A program made the position numbers and the translations under genes. A stretch of DNA of 64,000 bases from Drosophila persimilis (taxonomy: Eukaryota; Arthropoda; Insecta; Diptera; Drosophilidae), in assembly GCF_003286085.1 (NCBI RefSeq), contig NW_020825503.1:1-64000 (forward strand), in the 5' to 3' direction. Positions 34,522 to 46,566 of this stretch are shown here, piece by piece; position 1 is the stretch's first letter; each line of letters starts with the position of its first letter. The notes beneath the pieces were generated by a model that was not told where the DNA came from, did not search any database, and saw only the letters and a program-made list of their open reading frames with translations.

Positions 34522-36474
34522 TTGATTCTTGTGTCCCGCTTTCTTGTCCGATTAGATCTGGAAAACCCCCTTGGTTTACCAAAGAGTTATCCAGTCTAAA
34601 AAACTTAAAATCAAGACTTTATAAAAAATTTCAAGAAGTGGGTTCTCCTACTTCTCACTCTCGTTATGTAATAGCTCGGTCAAACTTTTCAGTTCTTAAT
34701 GCTCAATGCTATAAGAACTACCTATCTCGTTGCAGGATACGTTTTTCTCAGGACCCTAAACAGTTTTACTGCTTCGTAAACAGTAAGCGTAGAACGTCCG
34801 CACACCCTCGCTATCATTTTGTAATACGTCGGCAAATAATGATCAGGCAATTGCCGATCTTTTTGCCCAGTTTTTCCAAACCACCTATTCTGAGGAACGC
34901 TACTCTGGTCAACCGTACCCATACGGATTACCGAGGTCGAACGGCATTTTCAGTCCCTTGTTAAATGAATATTCCTTACTTCAAGATCTTCGACTAGTTA
35001 AGCCGGTGTTTTCACCGGGTCCAGACGGGGTTCCAGGTTGTGTACTCAGGTACTGCGCCGAGGCTCTGTGTGGACCATTGCTTAAACTATTCACCCTGTC
35101 CATTGATTCCTCTTGCTTCCCCCCAATCTGGAAGGAATCGTTTATAATTCCTCTCCATAAAAAAGGTAGCAAGTCTGATGCAAAAAATTATAGAGGTATA
35201 GCAAAGTTATCCGCTATTCCCAAATTGTTTGAGAAGGTTTTAACTCCGCACTTGCAACATCTCTGCAAGTCACTTATATCTCCAACTCAGCATGGATTTA
35301 TAAGGCGGCGATCAACCACCACGAACTTGTTAGAGTTTACCTCTTTCATTATTAAAGGCTTTCAAGGTAACTTACAGACGGATGTTATTTACACCGACTT
35401 TAGTAAAGCATTCGACTCTGTAAACCATTCCCTTTTAGCACATAAACTTGACCTTTTAGGGTTTCCGCCCAACCTCCTGAGATGGATTTCTAGCTTTCTC
35501 AAAGAGTCCTCTTCAAAACCTCCCTCTCCTTACCATTAAAGGTTTCTTCGGGAGTACCACAGGGCAGCCATCTAGGCCCCTTACTCTTCACACTCTTTAT
35601 TAATGACTTGCCTTCAGTATTAACATACTCTCGAGTACTTATGTATGCGGATGATGTTAAACTCTGCGTCCAGTACAAGGACATTTCATTTCATTCTCGC
35701 TTGCAATCCGATCTCAATAGCTTTCAGTCATGGTGTTGTGCAAACTTGTTACACCTTAATGCCTCGAAATGCAAAGTTATGACATTTCATCGTTCTAACC
35801 CTTTGTTGGCTCCCTACACCCTATTTGGGGGTTCTCTTGAGAGAATTACCCTGGTGGATGATCTGGGTGTTATGTTAGACCCCAGGTTAAAGTTTTCCGA
35901 ACACATTTCTACCATGGTAAATAAGGCAATGGGCGTGCTTGGGTTTATAAAGAGGTGGTCAAAGGAATTTGACGACCCCTATATAACAAAGACTCTCTAT
36001 ACCTCGCTTGTTCGTCCGATCTTAGAATACGGCTCCTGTGTATGGTGCCCTCAGTACAAAGTACACCAGGACCGTATAGAACCAGTACAGAAAAACTTTT
36101 TACTCTTTGCTCTGCGGGGCCTTAACTGGGATGCGGGTGTAAGACTCCCATCTTACTCTAGTAGACTATTATTAGTAAACCTCCCATCCTTAGTTAACCG
36201 TAGAAAAATGCTTGGTGTGATATTTATGCACAACTTGATCAGGGGTGACATAGACAGCCCTGATCTGTTGAGCCGCATAAACTTCACGATCCCTATTAGA
36301 CTGACTAGAAACTTTATACCGTTGTTCCTTCCACTTTGTAGATCGAATTATTCCTTGCATGAACCGTTTAGGGTCTTATGCTCGGATTATAATTCCCTCT
36401 ACCATATTATATCCTCCACTAATTCTCTTCCTCTTATTAAATTACTAATCCTTACACACCTTTCTAGTAATTAG
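34522..36474 (+). pseudogene. L2 ORF2, linker and reverse transcriptase part
   Basis: Continues ORF2 after the DINE-1 pair. Two frameshifts are visible, near 34815-34830 and near 35530-35540. RT motifs in order are SPGPDGVPGCVLR, IIPLHKKGS, NYRGIAKLSAIPKLFEKVL, QHGFIRRRST, YTDFSKAFDSVNH, then after the shift SSGVPQGSHLGPLLF and catalytic YADD at 35644-35655. The C-terminal region runs to the stop at 36472-36474. With few lesions it is a fairly young but dead copy. Confidence 0.82.
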
Positions 36475-36774
36475 TAATTGTAGTGGTACTTGTATTTTGT
36501 ATTATATTGCATGCTTAATTTCTTAATAAGTTTAGTGCTAATTTTCCTCGAATGTTAGTCTAATATCTATCTTTCCTGCATGCTCGCGTTTGGTTCGGCT
36601 ACGCACCGCGCGTCATGCGGCAGCGCCCCTCGGTCGGTTGGGCGGGAGGAGGGCTGCGTTTTGCCTGGGATCCGCGCGTAACAGCCTTCTGCTGGTGTCA
36701 CACGGGCCACTTGACGGTGCAGTAATTGCATCGCCTCTTGATAGATGCAGTCATTGCATGTCAACGTCCAAAGT
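36475..36774 (+). other. L2 3' region, uncertain end
   Basis: About 100 bp of A/T-rich sequence after the L2 stop is followed by a G/C-rich segment (36580-36710), then the J8 border near 36775. I see no poly(A) tail or coding sequence. The G/C-rich part may be L2 3' UTR or filler DNA of another origin. Confidence 0.4.
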
Positions 36775-38914
36775 ATATGACTTAGGTTCAGATCACAACA
36801 TGCAAATCATTAAACTCCTCCTGAGACCTGAATATGGAAAAAAGAAGATACTATTACCAAAAAATGCAAATATCAGAAGATTTCAAGCTCACCTAGAACA
36901 GCGAATCCATCTGGAGACAAATGACAAACAAATGAACAGACTGCTACACGACATCGACCCAACTGATAGGTACAGCATGCAGAAACTATGGCGGCTCACC
37001 AACACAATCAAGAGACAGCCCATTACACATCTGCCAGTCAGAAGGCACGTGGCGGAAGGGCAGCAAGCTCCTGCTGATCCTTGGTGCACCTGGAAGCACG
37101 TTTCACGCCAAAGATCACGGCAGCCCTAGAAGACAGAGAAGAAATTAACGCAGTATTACAAGAAAACGGTCCAGATGAAGCTGCTCAAATAATCAGAAAT
37201 TAAGAAGCTCAAGACGAAAAAGGCACCCGGTCTCGACAGTATCGACAATCGCGTCATTAAATCTCTGCCAACATCCGCCATCGAGTATCTGCTGTTGATA
37301 TGCAACTCGGCTCTGCAGTTCGGCCACTTCCCAAAGTCCTGGAAATGCGCAAAAATCTCTATGTTAAGGAAACCAGGAAAGCCGAGTGATAGGCTTGAGT
37401 CCTATAGACCCATCAGCCAGCTTACAGGCTTGTCCAAAATCCTTGAACGCCTCATCCTCAAGCGACTCTTTGAAGAAGAAAGCTTTGCCATGGCTATTCC
37501 AAACCATCAATTTGGCTTTAGAAGTCAGCACTCAGCGGAACAGCAAATCGGACGAGTCACGCAATTTATCCTCAGATCCTACGAAGCGCAGCGGCATTGC
37601 AGTGCTGTGTACATGGATATCCAGGAAGCTTTTGATAGAGTCTGGCATCAGGATCTTCTCTGCAAAGTTAAAACGATAATACCTGACAATTTATACATTC
37701 TACTCACCAGCTATCTCTCAGACAGAAGCTTCAAAGTCGTCTGCTGTAACAACATCACCTCAAGCCTAAAGCACATAACCGCTGGAGTACCGCAAGGAAG
37801 CGTACTTGGCCCAGTGCTCTATAATCTTTACACTGCCGACATGCCGCAGCCACCAAAACTCGCAAACTCAACCCAAATGATAGCAACGTACGCTGATGAC
37901 GCAGTATATCTCGTACCTGCCCTAAGTCCAAAACAAGCCAACGAAAATGTGGAGCGGCTCCTGGCTGATGCATTATCATGGTCTAAGAAATGGGGAATAA
38001 CCATCAGTCTTGCAAAAACTGCTCATGTTCTACACACTCTCTCACCTGTGCAGCAACACACTCCAGCTCCAAGGTTAGCCGGGCAACTCCTGGCCAATAA
38101 ATCCGTCATGCCATACCTGGGAATACATATGGATACGAAGCTCAATTTCAATAAGCATGTAGCGGCTATTGGCACTAAAACAAGGGCCCGGATCAAAAAG
38201 CTCGACTGGATCATCGGCAGAAACAGTAAACTCCCACTACCTCCAAAGGTCCTCCTCTATAAGGAGCTGATTGCCCCAATATGGTAGTATGCCTTACCAG
38301 TCTGGGGGCCACTGACTTCAAGCATGCAAATGGCCAAGCTCCAGATGATCCAAAGCAAAGCTCTCAGAGCAATGACAAATGCTCCCCGGTATGTGAGCAA
38401 CAAAGCACTGCATGCGGATCTCCAAGTAGCAACTGTGGAAGAAGTTTATAACAGACTCCGCAGGAACTGCTACACTCGGCTAATGCAGCACACAAATTTA
38501 CTTGCCTGTGAGATCGCAACGCACCCATACAGTCCAAGAAGGCTGGCCAGGCCAAGGTATGCCGCAATGATAGAAGAGCACAATCCAAACAGCAACAGAA
38601 GCCTGACAGCCATCCAAACAATACTGCTCCAAGTCAGACGCGAGAACTGGCTGCGCAATCCATTTGCAACACACAATATGGAAATCAGCCGCAGTAGCGC
38701 TAATGCAGCTGCTACGCAGGCAAATGACGGCCCAGCAGAGAACCTGATGATGGACGGCGGCAGCTCCAGAATCCAGATGATGGCGGCGGCTGAAAAGAAA
38801 CTAAAAACCTTTTTATTCTTCCACAGATACGAAGCCACTTCCCCTTCACAGAAATTGATAATCCACATCCAGAATGACGATGCACTGGACCTCGGCCAGC
38901 TTCAGCCCTGTTGA
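36775..38914 (+). pseudogene. Family J ORF2 of J8, with readthrough C-terminus
   Basis: RT frame open about 37200-38287, with SYRPISQL, AFDRVWH, AGVPQGSVLG and YADD. A CAG-to-TAG nonsense codon sits at 38285-38287 in the WQYA block. The same frame then stays open to 38914. At the position where most copies have TGA, this copy has CGC (38458-38460), so the protein would continue RRNCYTRLMQHTNLL... for about 150 more codons. It gives the best view of the probable ancestral C-terminus of family J ORF2. Confidence 0.8.
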
Positions 38915-39250
38915 TGCTGTCCTGCAGTCACAGTTTAGCGCCGACACTGGCAAGGATTCCACTTCGCAGCCGACGACGAGACCAATAGGCGTAATGATGT
39001 TCTTCACGGCTGCATACTCCACCTGAAATCATTAAAAACAAAAACAATGTAAACAAAGTAGCAATAAGTTTAGTGTTACCCTGGCATTTAGCCAAATTAT
39101 CGATAGCTACTAAAAAAAATAAATACCAAATAAGCCAATACCGTAAGAAATGTTACCCTGCCAATTTACAGCCACTTCTGCAACTACATGTAATGTAGAT
39201 AAGAAGTTGGCGCGAAACAATTTGTAAAATATGCTAATTATAAGAGTATA
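36775..39250 (+). mobile_element. Family J LINE, copy J8 (5'-truncated)
   Basis: Begins inside the endonuclease (ATATGACTTAGGTTCAGATC) and runs to GTAA, with the joint sequence of a next monomer reaching GAGTATA before DINE-1 copy h. Two deletions affect the linker (near 36918 and 37087). A 28-bp loss near 37196 is shared with J9 and J10. Confidence 0.83.
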
Positions 39251-40365
39251 AACGAGGGGGAACGTTGTGAGTTGCTGCGGACACCGCAACTCTACGGTTA
39301 TACCCGATACTAAGTCAGTATGGCTCTCCTCCGGCAGACGCCGCTAATATTTAACGACACGACAAAGAGTGCGTGCGAGAGAGACAGAAAATCAGTCTGA
39401 GCGTGACGTCGGGCGCTGCGTAGCCACTGCAAATTGATTTGTTCCTTTTGGCTATAAAAATGATCTGATCTGATCCAGATTCAGCAATCTAATAGATATG
39501 GTCATTATCTATGATTCTGCGTTTTTAGTTTTCTCAAATCTGCAATATTGTGGATGCAGCAGATTTTCGTCCTTTGTGGGGGCGGATGGGGGTGGGGCGA
39601 AATTCTCAGATATACGTTTTATAGTGACATCTTAAAGGAGTGTGTGTACCAAATTTGGTTACTCTAGCCTTAATAGTCTCTGAGATTTGTGGTTGCCTCA
39701 GATTTTCGTCCTTTGCGGGGGCGGAAGGGGGTGTGGCGAAATTTGGACATGAAACGGTCAAGGTCCGATATCACAGGAGTGTGGATACCAAATTTGGTTG
39801 CTCTGGCTTTTATAGGTTCTGAGATCCTTGAACTCATATTTTGCAATTGGCAAAACCGACCATGAAACCTGTGTGTTAGAGTGAGACAGAGCGAGAAAGA
39901 GTGAAATTGTTTTCGTGATTCTGGCTGTAATAATTATACGATCTGGTTCAGATTTTGCACTCTAGAAGATATAGTCATCTTCTACGATTCTGCGTTTTTA
40001 GTTTTCTCGTATCGTCGAAATTGTGGATGCCACAGATTTGCGCCCTTTGTGGGGTCGGAAGTGGGCGGGGCAAAGTTTTGAAATATTTTTGAGCAGTGAC
40101 ATATCACAGAAGTCTGGATCCAAAACATCGTTGCTCTAGCTCTTATAGTCTTTGAGCATTAGGCGCTGAAGGGGACGGACAGACGGACAGACGGACGGAC
40201 GGACAGACGGACAGACAGACATGGCTCAATCGACTCGGCTATTGATGCTGATCAAGAATATATATACTTTATGAGGTCGGAAACGATTCCTTCTGGACGT
40301 TACACACATACACTTTTACCACAAATCTAATATACCCCAATACTCATTTTGAGTATCGGGTATAA
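39251..40365 (-). mobile_element. DINE-1 Helitron-like element, copy h
   Basis: 1115 bp, the longest DINE-1 here, with the extra internal block seen in copy b. It is inserted at GAGTATA^AAC of the J joint, a different site from copies a-e. Long GTCY core near 40177-40220. J9 begins directly after its GGGTATAA edge. Confidence 0.8.
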
Positions 40366-41325
40366 AAGACAAACAAATGAACAGACTGCTACACGACATC
40401 GACCAAACTGATAGGTACAGCATGCAGAAACTATGGCGGCTCACCAACACAATCAAAAGACAGCCCATTCCAAATCTGCCAGTCAGAAGGCACGTGGCGG
40501 AAGGGCAGCAAGCTCCTGCTGATCCTTGGTGCAAAACTACGGAGGAAAAAGCTGAGGCCTTTGCGCAGCACCTGGAAGCACGTTTCACGTCAAAGATCAC
40601 TTCAGCCCTAGAAGACAGAGAAGAAATTAACGCAGTATTACAAGAAAACGGTCCAGATGAAGCTGCTCAAATAATCAGAAATTAAGAAGCTCAAGACGAA
40701 AAAGGCACCCGGTCTCGACAGTATCGACAATCGCGTCATTAAATCTCTGCCAACATCCGCCATCGAGTATCTGCTGTTGATATGCAACTCGGCTCTGCAG
40801 TTCGGCCACTTCCGAAATTTCTGGAAATGCGCAAAAATCTCTATGTTAAGGAAACCAGGAAAGCCGAGTGACAGGCTTGAGTCCTACAGACCCATCACCC
40901 AGCTTACAGGCTTCTCCAAAATCCTTGAACGCCTCATCCTCAAGCGACTCTTTGAAGAAGAAAGCTTTGCTTTGAAATCTTCTGATATTTGCATGGTTTG
41001 GAATAGCCATGGCAAAGCTTTCTTCTTCAAAGAGTCGCTTGAGGATGAGGAGACTGAACTTCACAACGGCGACGACATAGATGATGCAGTGGCTATCCTT
41101 GAAAATAACATTTTCATTGCAGCTGAATTGGCTTCGCAAACCTCAAGTAACCAGCACACAGTGTACGGACCGCAAAACTTTCATCTTGACTCGCAAACGC
41201 TGAAAGCGATCAAGATCAAAAGAATTCTCTGCAAAATCAACCAAAAAGATAGGTGCTCCAACCCCCTCATTGCACGCACTATCAATCAGCTGACTAACAG
41301 AATAAGTAACGGATCAAGCTACAAC
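40366..41325 (+). mobile_element. Rearranged family J fragment J9 (unit 1 of 1.93-kb repeat)
   Basis: A circularly permuted, rearranged piece of J. It starts in the linker (AAGACAAACAAATGAACAG) and runs into the first part of RT (frames 40377-40685 and 40777-40970). It then contains an inverted segment made of reverse-complemented RT and linker DNA, and continues with linker sequence up to GGATCAAGCTACAA. Start and end are neighbouring points of the J monomer, so the unit is what remains when a DINE-1 enters each monomer of a tandem array at the same place. No YADD box is present. Confidence 0.82.
40932..41050. repeat. Perfect 39-bp-arm palindrome in J9
   Basis: 40932-40970 (starting CCTCATCCTCAAGCGAC) and 41012-41050 are exact reverse complements, separated by 41 nt. 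The spacer contains reverse-complement J linker and RT sequence. It could form a strong hairpin or cruciform and marks the inversion event that created the unit. Confidence 0.92.
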
Positions 41326-42298
41326 CAGGGGGAACGTTGTGAGTTGCTGCGGACACCGCAACTCTACAGTTATACCCGATACTAAGTCAGTATGTCTCTC
41401 CTCCGGCAGACGCCGCTAATATTAAACGACACGACAAAGAAGGCGTGCGAGAGAGACAGAAAATCAGTCTGAGCGTGACGTCGGGCGCTGCGTAGCCAAT
41501 GCAAATTGATTTGTTCCTTTTGGCTACAAAAATTATCTGATCTGATCCAAATTCAGCAACCGGATAGATTTAGTCATTCTCTATGATTCTGCGTTTTTAG
41601 TTTTCTCGAATCTGCAAATTTGTGGTTGCCTCAGATTTTCGTCCTTTGCGGGGGCGGAAGGGGGTGTGGCGAAATTTTGACACAAAACGGTCAAGGTCCG
41701 ATATCACTGGAGTGTGGATACCAAATTTGGTTGGTCTAGCTCTTATGGGTTCTGAGATCCTTGAACTCATATTTTGCAATTGGCAAAACCGACCATGAAA
41801 CCTGTGTGTTAGAGTGAGAAAGAGCGAGAAAGAGTGAAATTGTTTTCGTGATTCTGGCTGTAATAATTATACGATCTGGTTCAGATTTTGCACTCTAGAA
41901 GATATAGTCATCTTCTACGATTCTGCGTTTTTAGTTTTCTCGTATCGTCGAAATTGTGGATGCCACAGATTTGCGCCCTTTGTGGGGTCGGAAGTGGGCG
42001 GGGCAAAGTTTTGAAATATTTTTGAGCAGTGACATATCACAGAAGTCTGGATCCAAAACATCGTTGCTCTAGCTCTTATAGTCTTTGAGCATTAGGCGCT
42101 GAAGGGGACGGACAGACGGACAGACGGACGGACGGACAGACGGACAGACAGACATGGCTCAATCGACTCGGCTATTGATGCTGATCAAGAATATATATAC
42201 TTTATGAGGTCGGAAACGATTCCTTCTGGACGTTACACACATACACTTTTACCACAAATCTAATATACCCCAATACTCATTTTGAGTATCGGGTATAA
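41326..42298 (-). mobile_element. DINE-1 Helitron-like element, copy i
   Basis: 973 bp after J9. Its inner edge has changed (CCAGGGGGAACG instead of ACGAGGGGG). About 140 bp of the first internal repeat is deleted compared with copy h (joint near 41618), a loss shared with copy j. The GTCY core is long (about 42110-42152). Confidence 0.8.
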
Positions 42299-43258
42299 AA
42301 GACAAACAAATGAACAGACTGCTACACGACATCGACCAAACTGATAGGTACAGCATGCAGAAACTATGGCGGCTCACCAACACAATCAAAAGACAGCCCA
42401 TTCCAAATCTGCCAGTCAGAAGGCACGTGGCGGAAGGGCAGCAAGCTCCTGCTGATCCTTGGTGCAAAACTACGGAGGAAAAAGCTGAGGCCTTTGCGCA
42501 GCACCTGGAAGCACGTTTCACGCCAAAGATCACGGCAGCCCTAGAAGACAGAGAAGAAATTAACGCAGTATTACAAGAAAACGGTCCAGATGAAGCTGCT
42601 CAAATAATCAGAAATTAAGAAGCTCAAGACGAAAAAGGCACCCGGTCTCGACAGTATCGACAATCGCGTCATTAAATCTCTGCCAACATCCGCCATCGAG
42701 TATCTGCTGTTGATATGCAACTCGGCTCTGCAGTTCGGCCACTTCCGAAATTTCTGGAAATGCGCAAAAATCTCTATGTTAAGGAAACCAGGAAAGCCGA
42801 GTGACAGGCTTGAGTCCTACAGACCCATCACCCAGCTTACAGGCTTCTCCAAAATCCTTGAACGCCTCATCCTCAAGCGACTCTTTGAAGAAGAAAGCTT
42901 TGCTTTGAAATCTTCTGATATTTGCATGGTTTGGAATAGCCATGGCAAAGCTTTCTTCTTCAAAGAGTCGCTTGAGGATGAGGAGACTGAACTTCACAAC
43001 GGCGACGACATAGATGATGCAGTGGCTATCCTTGAAAAGAACATTTTCATTGCAGCTGAATTGGCTTCGCAAACCTCAAGTAACCAGCACACAGTGTACG
43101 GACCGCAAAACTTTCATCTTGACTCGCAAACGCTGAAAGCGATCAAGATCAAAAGAATTCTCTGCAAAATCAACCAAAAAGATAGGTGCTCCAACCCCCT
43201 CATTGCACGCACTATCAATCAGCTGACTAACAGAATAAGTAACGGATCAAGCTACAAC
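42299..43258 (+). mobile_element. Rearranged family J fragment J10 (unit 2 of 1.93-kb repeat)
   Basis: Same structure as J9 at an offset of 1933 bp, with the same inversion. The first frame is 42310-42618. The palindrome arms are 42865-42903 and 42945-42983. A few substitutions separate it from J9, for example TPKITAALED here against TSKITSALED in J9. Confidence 0.82.
42865..42983. repeat. Perfect 39-bp-arm palindrome in J10
   Basis: Arms 42865-42903 and 42945-42983 with a 41-nt spacer, the direct counterpart of the J9 palindrome. Its conservation shows that the inversion came before the tandem duplication. Confidence 0.9.
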
Positions 43259-44232
43259 CAGGGGGAACGTTGTGAGTTGCTGCGGACACCGCAACTCTAC
43301 AGTTATACCCGATACTAAGTCAGTATGGCTCTCCTCCGGCAGACGCCGCTAATATTAAACGACACGACAAAGAAGGCGTGCGAGAGAGACAGAAAATCAG
43401 TCTGAGCGTGACGTCGGGCGCTGCGTAGCCAATGCAAATTGATTTGTTCCTTTTGGCTACAAAAATTATCTGATCTGATCCAAATTCAGCAACCGGATAG
43501 ATTTAGTCATTCTCTATGATTCTGCGTTTTTAGTTTTCTCGAATCTGCAAATTTGTGGTTGCCTCAGATTTTCGTCCTTTGCGGGGGCGGAAGGGGGTGT
43601 GGCGAAATTTTGACACGAAACGGTCAAGGTCCGATATCACAGGAGTGTGGATACCAAATTTGGTTGCTCTAGCTCTTATGGGTTCTGAGATCCTTGAACT
43701 CATATTTTGCAATTGGCAAAACCGACCATGAAACCTGTGTGTTAGAGTGAGAAAGAGCGAGAAAGAGTGAAATTGTTTTCGTGATTCTGGCTGTAATAAT
43801 TATACGATCTGGTTCAGATTTTGCACTCTAGAAGATATAGTCATCTTCTACGATTCTGCGTTTTTAGTTTTCTCGTATCGTCGAAATTGTGGATGCCACA
43901 GATTTTCGCCCTTTGTGGGGTCGGAAGTGGGCGGGCCAAAGTTTTGAAATATTTTTGGAGCAGTGACATATCACAAAAGTCTGGATCCAAAACATCGTTG
44001 CTCTAGCTCTTATAGTCTTTGAGCATTAGGCGCTGAAGGGGACGGACAGACGGACAGACGGACGGACGGACAGACGGACAGACAGAAATGGCTCAATCGA
44101 CTCGGCTATTGATGCTGATCAAGAATATATATACTTTCTGGGGTCGGAAACGATTCCTTCTGGACGTTACACACATCCACTTTCACCACAAATCTAATAT
44201 ACCCCAATACTCATTTTGAGTATCGGGTATAA
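43259..44232 (-). mobile_element. DINE-1 Helitron-like element, copy j
   Basis: 974 bp between J10 and J11. It shares the 140-bp internal loss with copy i. The right edge (GGGTATAA, 44232) is followed by AAACAAATAAAACGG, the part of the J joint that continues from the left flank of copy h. Confidence 0.8.
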
Positions 44233-46566
44233 AAACAAATAAAACGGTTCTCTCTTCATGTCAGCCTCCCTGCCCCCTGCTAATGCAGGTGGCGATGGAA
44301 ATTGGTTCGACATGAAGAGAGACTACCAATTTAGTTCGCAAGACGAACACAACAGAAACAACATCCCGCACATTTCCCTCGCACCAACAAGAGAGAACTC
44401 CATCCAGATGTGCACCATAGCTGCAAAAATAAAAAACCACCTGCACACGAATGGATTGATACACAATTTAAACAGGTATTTGACTCTCTGGGTAGCAGAT
44501 TTATCGTAGCTGGGGATTGGAACGCCAAAAGCCAATGGTGGGGCAGTGCAAGATCGTGTAGAAGACGGGCTGCACTTCTGAAATGCATCCAGGAAAACGA
44601 CCAAAGCATACTGGCCACTGGATCCCCCACCCATTTCCCTTCAAATCGACGTCATATGCCGTCTGCTATAGACTTTGCGGTTTATAAGGGTATTAGACAC
44701 AATTTAATTCACATTAAAACATCATATGACTTAGGATCAGATCACAACATGCAAATCATTAAACTCCTCCTGAGACCTGAATATGGGAAAAAGATGATAC
44801 TATTACCAAAAAATGCAAATATCAGAAGATTTCAAGCTCACCTAGAACAGCGAATCCATCTGGAGACTGAACTTCACAACGGCGACGACATAGATGATGC
44901 AGTGGCTATCCTTGAAAAGAACATTTACATTGCAGCTGAATTGACTTCGCAAACCTCAAGTAACCAGCACACAGTGTACGGACCGCAAAACTTTCATCTT
45001 GACTCGCAAACGCTGAAAGCGATCAAGATCAAAAGAATTCTCTGCAAAATCAACCAAAAAGATAGGTGCTCCAACCCCCTCATTGCACGCACTATCAATC
45101 AGCTGACTAACAGAATACGTAACGGATCAAGCTACAAAAAGACAAACAAATGAACAGACTGCTACACGACATCGACCAAACTGATAGGTACAGCATGCAG
45201 AAACTATGGCGGCTCACCAACACAATCAAAAGACAGCCCATTCCAAATCTGCCAGTCAGAAGGCACGTGGCGGAAGGGCAGCAAGCTCCTGCTGATCCTT
45301 GGTGCAAAACTACGGAGAAGAAAACGGTCCAGATGAAGCTGCTCAAATAATCAGACCTGTGACCATCCAGGAACTCAAATCGGAAATTAAGAAGCTCTGG
45401 ACGAAAAAATCTCTATGTTAAGGAAACCAGGAAAGCCGAGTGATAGGCTTGAGTCCTACCACCCAGCTTACAGGCTTCTCCAAAATCCTTGAACGCCTCA
45501 TCCTCAAGCGATTCTTTGAAGAAGAAAGCTTTGCCATGGCTATTCCAAACCATCAATTTGGCTTTAGAAGTCAGCACTCAGCGGAACAGCAAATCGGACG
45601 AGTCACGCAATTTATCCTCAGATCCTACGAAGCGCAGCGGCATTGCAGTGCTGTGTACATGGATATCCAGGAAGCTTTTGATAGAGTCTGGCATCAGGAT
45701 CTTCTCTGCAAAGTTAAAACGATAATACCTGACAATTTATACATTCTACTCACCAGCTATCTCTCAGACAGAAGCTTCAAAGTCGTCTGCTGTAACAACA
45801 TCACCTCAAGCCTAAAGCACATAACCGCTGGAGTGCCGCAAGAAAGCGTACTTGGCCCAGTGCTCTATAATCTTTACACTGCCGACATGCCGCAGCCACC
45901 AAGACACGCAAACTCAACCCAAATGATAGCAACGTACGCTGATGACGCAGTATACCTCGTATCTGCCCTAAGTCCAAAACAAGCCAACGAAAATGTGGAG
46001 CGGCTCCTGGCTGATGCATTATCATGGTCTAAGAAATGGGGAATAACCATCAGTCTTGCAAAAACTGCTCATGTTCTACACACTCTCTCACCTGTGCAGC
46101 AACACACTCCAGTTCCAAGGTTAGCCGGGCAACTCCTGGCCAAAAAATCCGTCATGCCATACCTGGGAATACATATGGATACGAAACTCAATTTCAATAA
46201 GCATGTAGCGGCTATTGTCACTAAAACAAGGGCCCGGATCAAAAAGCTCGACTGGATCATCGGCAGAAACAGTAAACTCCCACTACCTCCAAAGGTCCTC
46301 CTCTATAAGCAGCTGATTGCCCCAATATGGCAGTATGCCTTGCCAGTCTGGGGGCCACTGACTTCAAGCATGCAAATGGCCAAGCTCCAGACGATCCAAA
46401 GCAAAGCTCTCAGAGCAATGACAAATGCTCCCCGGTATGTGAGCAACAACGCACTGCATGCGGATCTCCAAGTAGCAACTGTGGAAGAAGTTTATAACAG
46501 ACTCTGCAGGAACTGCTACACTCGGCTAATGCAGCACACAAATTTACTTGCCTGTGAGATCGCGTC
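44233..46566 (+). mobile_element. Family J LINE, copy J11
   Basis: Starts in the J joint right after DINE-1 copy j and runs to the start of the 3' region (CTTGCCTGTGAGATCGC). There it switches to the RT N-terminus of J12 at a shared ATCGC. Confidence 0.83.
44258..46566 (+). pseudogene. Family J ORF2 of J11, broken
   Basis: Endonuclease head from 44258 with a deletion of about 34 bp near 44438, then GDWNAKSQWWG. A one-base loss near 45119 and deletions near 45316 and 45397 (the last identical to J3) disrupt the linker and RT start. From about 45440 the RT is open: AFDRVWH and YADD are present, but the usual PQGS motif reads PQES (Gly to Glu, near 45842). The family stop codon is TGC here (about 46505), so the frame reads through into CRNCYTRL. 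Confidence 0.8.

Larger units (their letters stand above)
31819..36774 (+). mobile_element. Non-LTR retrotransposon L2, 5'-truncated, split by DINE-1
   Basis: A LINE distinct from families J and L3, with an ORF1 end, ORF2 (endonuclease plus RT) and a 3' region. It begins at the joint of a J monomer, but the sequence to its right (J8) resumes at a different point of the J monomer, so the insertion site has been rearranged and no target duplication can be defined. It is in the jockey/CR1 superfamily by RT motifs; exact clade not assigned. Two DINE-1 copies sit inside ORF2. Confidence 0.8.
40366..44232 (+). repeat. 1.93-kb tandem repeat (rearranged J + DINE-1), two units
   Basis: Units 40366-42298 (1933 bp) and 42299-44232 (1934 bp). 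Each is one rearranged J piece plus one minus-strand DINE-1. The left flank (J8 tail plus copy h) and the right flank (J11 head) belong to the two sides of one J joint, so the array expanded inside a J-J junction. Confidence 0.88.

Noticed and set aside
36590-36774. Start of a 179-codon ORF fusing G/C-rich sequence to family J
   Set aside because: The N-terminal part has no recognisable features, and the fusion is just an open frame across the L2/J8 border.
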